NCBI RefSeq assembly: GCF_013620825.1
Contig: NZ_NJIC01000007.1
Span: 1-39,249 of the forward strand
Direction: 5' to 3'
Length of the DNA: 39,249 nt
From: Rhodanobacter sp. PCA2
GTDB lineage: Bacteria > Pseudomonadota > Gammaproteobacteria > Xanthomonadales > Rhodanobacteraceae
Positions 36,057 to 39,249 of this stretch are shown here, piece by piece (position 1 is the stretch's first letter; each line of letters opens with the position of its first letter). The notes beneath the pieces were generated by a model. It made no database searches. It was given only the letters and a program-made list of their open reading frames with translations, and was not told the origin of the DNA. Position numbers and translations under genes: made by a program.

Positions 36057-37343
36057 TCAGCGTGCGCCGGCTTCGGCCAGCGCTTCGCGCGCGGCCTGCA
36101 AGGTGTCGGCGATGTCCTGGTCGCTGTGCGCGCTGGACAGGAAGCCCGCCTCGAACGCGCTGGGCGCGAGGTACACGCCGCGCTTCAGCATGCCGTGGAA
36201 GAAGCGGTTGAACAGCGCGGCGTCGGCGGCGGTGGCCTGGGCGTAGCTGCTCACCTTCTGCGCGCTGAAGAACAGGCCGAACATGCCGCCCACGCGATTG
36301 GTGCTGAACGGCACGCCCGCGCCGTCGGCCACCGACTGGAAGCCGTCGCAGAGCAGGCGCGTGCGCGCGGCCAGCGTGTCGTGGAAGCCCGGCGCCTGGA
36401 TCAGCTCCAGCATCGCCAGGCCCGCGGCCATCGCGACCGGATTGCCGCTGAGCGTGCCGGCCTGGTAGATCGGGCCCGCCGGCGCGACCTGTTCCATCAA
36501 TTCGCGGCGGCCGCCGTAGGCGCCCACCGGCATGCCGCCGCCGATGATCTTGCCGAAGGTGCTGAGATCCGGCGTCACCCCGTACAACGCCTGCGCGCCG
36601 CCCAGCGCCACGCGGAAGCCGGTCATCACTTCGTCGAAGATCAGCAGCGCGCCGTGCCGCGTGCACAGCTCGCGCAGGCCCTGCAGATAGCCGTCCACCG
36701 GCGGGATGCAGTTCATGTTGCCGGCGACCGGCTCGATGATCAGGCCGGCGATCTCCCCGCCCTGTTCGGCGAACAGGGCCTTCGCGGCATCCAGGTCGTT
36801 GTAGGGCAGGGTGAGCGTGAGGTCGGCGTTCGCCTTGGGCACGCCGGGCGAGGTGGGCACGCCGAACGTGAGCGCGCCCGAGCCGGCCTTCACCAGGAAG
36901 CTGTCGCCGTGGCCGTGGTAGCAGCCTTCGAACTTCACGATCTTCGCGCGCCCGGTGGCGCCGCGGGCGAGGCGTATCGCCGACATGGTGGCCTCGGTGC
37001 CGGAGTTCACCATGCGCACCATCTCCATCGACGGCACCAGCTTCGCGATGGTCTCGGCCATCGTCACCTCGGCGGGGCAGGGCGTGCCGAAGGAGAGGCC
37101 GTCCTTCACCGCGCGCTCCACCGCCTCGCGCACGGCGGGATGGTTGTGGCCCACGATCATCGGTCCCCACGAGCCCACGTAGTCGATGTAGCGCCTGCCT
37201 TCCACGTCCCAGAGGTACGCGCCATCGGCGCGGGCGGTGAAGAACGGCTCGCCGCCCACCGACTTGAAGGCGCGCACCGGCGAATTGACGCCGCCGGGCA
37301 TCAGCTGGAGGGCGCGCTGGAACAGTTCGTGGTTGGTGCTCAT
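36057..37343 (-). CDS. hemL: Glutamate-1-semialdehyde 2,1-aminomutase
   Basis: The product is 428 residues, standard length for HemL. It begins [26 protein letters not shown]-binding Lys265 lies in [17 protein letters not shown], with FDEVMTGFR and [10 protein letters not shown] also in place. It makes 5-aminolevulinate from glutamate-1-semialdehyde, the first committed heme step in bacteria using the C5 route. It is 14 bases after thiE and four bases before the K+ channel gene, in one direction. Confidence 0.97.
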   Translation of the reverse strand: MSTNHELFQRALQLMPGGVNSPVRAFKSVGGEPFFTARADGAYLWDVEGRRYIDYVGSWGPMIVGHNHPAVREAVERAVKDGLSFGTPCPAEVTMAETIAKLVPSMEMVRMVNSGTEATMSAIRLARGATGRAKIVKFEGCYHGHGDSFLVKAGSGALTFGVPTSPGVPKANADLTLTLPYNDLDAAKALFAEQGGEIAGLIIEPVAGNMNCIPPVDGYLQGLRELCTRHGALLIFDEVMTGFRVALGGAQALYGVTPDLSTFGKIIGGGMPVGAYGGRRELMEQVAPAGPIYQAGTLSGNPVAMAAGLAMLELIQAPGFHDTLAARTRLLCDGFQSVADGAGVPFSTNRVGGMFGLFFSAQKVSSYAQATAADAALFNRFFHGMLKRGVYLAPSAFEAGFLSSAHSDQDIADTLQAAREALAEAGAR

Positions 37344-37357
37344 GGGGCGGGTCTCGG

Positions 37358-37984
37358 TCAATCGGGAAAATGGAGGCGGGCGAAGCGCTGCGCGGCCGCG
37401 CGCACGTCGGCGGCGCCGAACACTGCAGAGATCACGGCGAGGACGTCGGCGCCGGCTTCGACCAGGCCGGGCGCATTGTCGGCCGTGATGCCGCCGATCG
37501 CCACTCGCGGCACGCCCAGGGTGGCGCTGTGTCGCAGCACGTCGATCGAGGCGCGAACGGCGTGCGGCTTGGTGGGCGAGGCATGGAACGCACCGAACGC
37601 CACATAGTCCGCGCCGTCCGCGGCGGCGGCGCGGGCGCGCTCCAGCGAGCCGTAGCAGGAGACGCCCACGATCGCGCCGGCGCCCAGCACGGCGCGGGCG
37701 GCGGCCACGGCGTCGTCGTCGCGGCCCAGGTGCACGCCGGCGGCGCCGACCGCGAGCGCGAGGGCCACGTCGTCGTTGACGATCAGCGGCACGGCGTGGG
37801 CATCGCAGAGCTGCTTGAGCGCGGCGGCTTCGGCGTGGCGCCGCGCGGAATCGTCGGTCTTGTCGCGGTACTGCACCACCCGGGCGCCGCCGGCCAGGGC
37901 CTGCGCCACCACGGCCAGCAGGTCGGGGCGCGGTCCGTCGGTGATCGCGTACAGGCCGCGCTGCGGGAATCGGACAGGGGTCAT
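37358..37984 (-). CDS. thiE: Thiamine-phosphate synthase
   Basis: The product is 208 residues, a TIM barrel. Family blocks are GLYAITDG (10-17), VQYRDK (37-42), VNDDVALA (69-76), GVHLGRDD (83-90) and GGITADNAP. It joins HMP-PP and thiazole phosphate to make thiamine phosphate. The start ATG at 37984 is where the family pattern begins; a longer reading would add a non-conserved leader. No TPP riboswitch is seen before it, unlike thiC. hemL follows after 14 bases. The gene diverges from rubredoxin across 109 bases. Confidence 0.95.
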   Translation of the reverse strand: MTPVRFPQRGLYAITDGPRPDLLAVVAQALAGGARVVQYRDKTDDSARRHAEAAALKQLCDAHAVPLIVNDDVALALAVGAAGVHLGRDDDAVAAARAVLGAGAIVGVSCYGSLERARAAAADGADYVAFGAFHASPTKPHAVRASIDVLRHSATLGVPRVAIGGITADNAPGLVEAGADVLAVISAVFGAADVRAAAQRFARLHFPD

Positions 37985-38051
37985 GGCATGGATTTCGATG
38001 GGCGCCCCGTGGACGGCGGCGGATGCCGTGCTTCCGCAACGGCAGGCGAGT

Positions 38052-38078
38052 TGCGAGAATGCACTATTCACTCTCGCA
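38052..38078. promoter_or_regulatory. Inverted repeat TGCGAGA-N13-TCTCGCA in the thiE-rubredoxin gap
   Basis: Seven-base perfect arms lie in the 109-base divergent gap, ending 15 bases before the rubredoxin ATG. They could form an RNA hairpin over the ribosome site or be a protein-binding dyad. I do not recognise a known motif. Confidence 0.4.
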
Positions 38079-38093
38079 CAAAGAAGCCCGACG

Positions 38094-38291
38094 ATGACCC
38101 AGAGCTCCACCGGAACCACGATGCTGCGCAAATGGATGTGCGTGGTGTGCGGCTATATCTACGACGAAGCACTGGGCGTGCCCGAGGAGGGCATCGAGCC
38201 CGGCACCCGCTGGGACGACGTGCCGGAGACCTGGACCTGTCCGGACTGCGGCGCCACCAAGAGCGACTTCGAGATGATCGAGGTCGACTGA
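38094..38291 (+). CDS. Rubredoxin
   Basis: The product is 65 residues. The iron site is CX2C...CX2C with Cys16, Cys19 (CVVCGYIYD), Cys49 and Cys52 (CPDCG), with the [14 protein letters not shown] ending. It is a one-iron electron carrier in the cytoplasm, often for alkane hydroxylases or oxidative stress enzymes. No such partner is in the window. The first nine residues before the core are not part of the rubredoxin fold; another ATG at 38121 would remove them. AAGAAG at 38081-38086 supports the first ATG. The gene diverges from thiE. Confidence 0.95.
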   Translation: MTQSSTGTTMLRKWMCVVCGYIYDEALGVPEEGIEPGTRWDDVPETWTCPDCGATKSDFEMIEVD

Positions 38292-38303
38292 TCGCCGGCT
38301 TCC

Positions 38304-38324
38304 GCCCGCGCCGGGCCCGTTTTC
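38304..38324 (+). terminator. Short hairpin and T-tract after rubredoxin
   Basis: GCCCG (38304-38308) pairs with CGGGC (38312-38316) and CCGTTTT follows. A second, longer inverted repeat CGGGCCCGTT/AACGGGCCCG (38312-38321 with 38343-38352) overlaps it, so the region may fold in two ways. Confidence 0.6.
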
Positions 38325-38364
38325 GTCATCCCGCTGCCTGCGAACGGGCCCGCAGATCCGCTTT

Positions 38365-38406
38365 GATGCTTCCGTGCGCAAGCCACGCGCCCCAGCCGGA
38401 AGCATC
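38365..38406 (+). promoter_or_regulatory. Long-stem hairpin that would hide the ribosome site of the small ORF at 38410
   Basis: GATGCTTCCG (38365-38374) is perfectly complementary to CGGAAGCATC (38397-38406), with 22 bases between. The second arm contains the GGAAG Shine-Dalgarno sequence seven bases before the ATG at 38410. In the folded state the ribosome site is paired. It may act as a translation switch such as a thermometer or a small-molecule or protein target. Confidence 0.5.
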
Positions 38407-38409
38407 GCC

Positions 38410-38625
38410 ATGCAGCAGTTCATTCCTTTCGAAGACGAGTGGGACATGCTGGACGCGATCCGTCCGGAAGCCTTGATCCCCTACCGCGTGGGCCTGGTGC
38501 TCGCTCCCTCCGTCGCCGGCGGCGCCGCTCAGTCGACCGCGCCCACGCTGCCCTCGATCGCCAGCACGTCGCCGTCGCGCACGCCGATCCGTTTCGCAGT
38601 GCCCGCAGACAGCTCCAGCACGTAA
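38410..38625 (+). CDS. Small protein of unknown function overlapping the end of the DUF192 gene
   Basis: The product is 71 residues. The first half (MQQFIPFEDEWDMLDAI, then EALIPYRVGLVL) looks like a real soluble small protein, acidic and aromatic, with GC-rich third positions. The second half, from about residue 40, runs antisense through the last 97 bases of the DUF192 gene and is Ser/Thr/Pro-rich, so the true functional part may be the N-terminus. GGAAG seven bases before the ATG gives a ribosome site, but it is locked in a hairpin. I do not recognise the family. It could also be a chance ORF. Confidence 0.5.
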   Translation: MQQFIPFEDEWDMLDAIRPEALIPYRVGLVLAPSVAGGAAQSTAPTLPSIASTSPSRTPIRFAVPADSSST

Positions 38626-38984
38626 CGGGCTGGTCCCGCGCTGGGATAGATGGCGCAGGGATCCGCCTTGCACGGCGGCACGTCCAGTTGCGCCGACACC
38701 AGCCTGCGCTGCGCATCGAAATACAGGATGTCGAGCGGGATCAGGGTGTTCTTCATCCAGAACCCGCGCGGCGCCGTGTCGGGAAACACGAACAGCATGC
38801 CGCGGTCCGGCGTCAGCGACGTGCGCATCATCAGGCCGCGCTCGCGCGCGGCCTCGTTCGTGGCCAGTTCCACCGCAAAGCGCTGGCCGTGCAGGGTCAC
38901 GGCCAGCGGCGCGGCCTGCGCCGGCGCCGCGCAGGCGTGGCCGCACGGCAACAACAACAGCGCGGCAATCAGGAATTTCGGCAT
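38529..38984 (-). CDS. Secreted DUF192 family protein
   Basis: The product is 151 residues with a signal peptide of about 19 residues (MPKFLIAALLLLPCGHACA). The core matches the DUF192 family: ELATNEAARERGLMMR, MLFVFPDTAPRGFWMKNTLIPLDILYFD and ARYVLELSAG. The family has a compact barrel fold with no firm function; it is found in many proteobacteria as a periplasmic or membrane-bound protein. Two extra Cys in PPCKADPC may form a disulfide. The gene's 3' end overlaps a small ORF on the other strand by 97 bases. Confidence 0.9.
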   Translation of the reverse strand: MPKFLIAALLLLPCGHACAAPAQAAPLAVTLHGQRFAVELATNEAARERGLMMRTSLTPDRGMLFVFPDTAPRGFWMKNTLIPLDILYFDAQRRLVSAQLDVPPCKADPCAIYPSAGPARYVLELSAGTAKRIGVRDGDVLAIEGSVGAVD

Positions 38985-39069
38985 CGCGTGGTCTCTCGTG
39001 CGGCGAGCGGTCGGGCCAGTGTAGTGCCGGCGCCTGCGCCGTCCTGGACGGAAATATTGCCGTCACCTC

Positions 39070-39098
39070 TTCACAGCCAGCAGGCGTGGCGCTATGAT
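39070..39098 (+). promoter_or_regulatory. Promoter P1: TTCACA-N17-TATGAT
   Basis: A -35 TTCACA (39070-39075) and a -10 TATGAT (39093-39098) are 17 bases apart, close to the sigma-70 ideal. An inverted repeat CCCTTCGA/TCGAAGGG (39105-39112 and 39127-39134) follows in the leader. It points toward the right edge. Confidence 0.6.
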
Positions 39099-39176
39099 TC
39101 ACGCCCCTTCGACGAACCACCCTGCATCGAAGGGTCGACGTCCATCCCTCCCGCAAAAAAGTTTCTCCTGCGGCTG

Positions 39177-39204
39177 TTGACGGACCGAGAAAACGATGTA
39201 GAAT
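39177..39204 (+). promoter_or_regulatory. Promoter P2: TTGACG-N16-TAGAAT with GC-rich discriminator
   Basis: TTGACG (39177-39182) and TAGAAT (39199-39204) are 16 bases apart, followed by GGGCGGCTC. An A-tract (39155-39160) lies upstream like an UP element. This combination is typical of stable RNA promoters under stringent control. The target gene is beyond the window. Confidence 0.75.
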
Positions 39205-39216
39205 GGGCGGCTCACC

Positions 39217-39249
39217 GGGACGAAATGTCCCACAGCGGAAAAGCTCCGC
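39217..39249 (+). other. Leader hairpins at the right edge
   Basis: GGGAC-GAAAT-GTCCC (39217-39231) and GCGGA-AAAGC-TCCGC (39235-39249) are two short stem-loops immediately after promoter P2. They may be the start of an rRNA or other stable RNA leader. The second runs to the last base of the window. Confidence 0.4.

Overview
The window is a chromosomal stretch of a high-GC gammaproteobacterium, most likely a member of the Xanthomonadales, family Rhodanobacteraceae (Dyella/Rhodanobacter/Luteibacter-like). This placement is inferred from gene content and protein wording: a pcm-like gene before tolC, a pyrophosphate-type phosphofructokinase, a short-LID adenylate kinase, a K+-independent proton-pumping pyrophosphatase, and rubredoxin-thiE-hemL order. 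No rRNA marker is present to confirm it. The region is dense, ordinary-looking chromosome with small operons, many 4-base ATGA/GTGA overlaps and strong hairpin terminators. I see no phage, insertion sequence, CRISPR array, integron or tRNA gene.

Left part (1-7.6 kb), the cell envelope: the end of a probable O-antigen ligase, a WaaE/KdtX-like glycosyltransferase, a coupled glycosyltransferase/polysaccharide deacetylase pair, a lipid A acyltransferase and the Kdo transferase waaA. Then come tolC and a divergent PCMT-like methyltransferase, with a divergent TetR regulator. At 8.5-10.6 kb a TPP riboswitch precedes thiC, followed by a ferritin-like gene and a broken HdeD-like membrane gene.

Middle (11.7-25.4 kb): a LysR regulator faces an efflux pump / aldo-keto reductase / MDR oxidoreductase operon. 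Beyond it lie soluble pyrophosphatase (ppa), a prolyl-4-hydroxylase-like oxygenase, a small Cys-cluster protein, a secreted prolyl oligopeptidase, the membrane pyrophosphatase hppA, a His-rich RcnB-like protein, an ICL/PEP-mutase family enzyme, and a PPi-dependent phosphofructokinase. Adenylate kinase follows. Three pyrophosphate enzymes plus adk within about 10 kb make a PPi-economy neighbourhood.

Right part (25.5-39.2 kb): mpl (peptidoglycan recycling), an ABC-2 exporter pair, a LON-domain protein, an SDR, an ArgD-type aminotransferase coupled to a HIT hydrolase, and a glyoxalase I. Next is a coupled pair of a Cys-rich winged-helix regulator and a secreted His-rich helical protein with a perfect palindrome in front. 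Then come a voltage-gated K+ channel with a C-terminal zinc ribbon, hemL, thiE, rubredoxin, a small protein with a hairpin over its ribosome site, and a DUF192 protein. The window ends in two consensus-like promoters pointing right, probably for a stable RNA operon outside the window. The best candidates for something undescribed are the palindrome/Cys-regulator/His-protein module, the hairpin-controlled small ORF and the PCMT-like protein that lacks the usual substrate motif.
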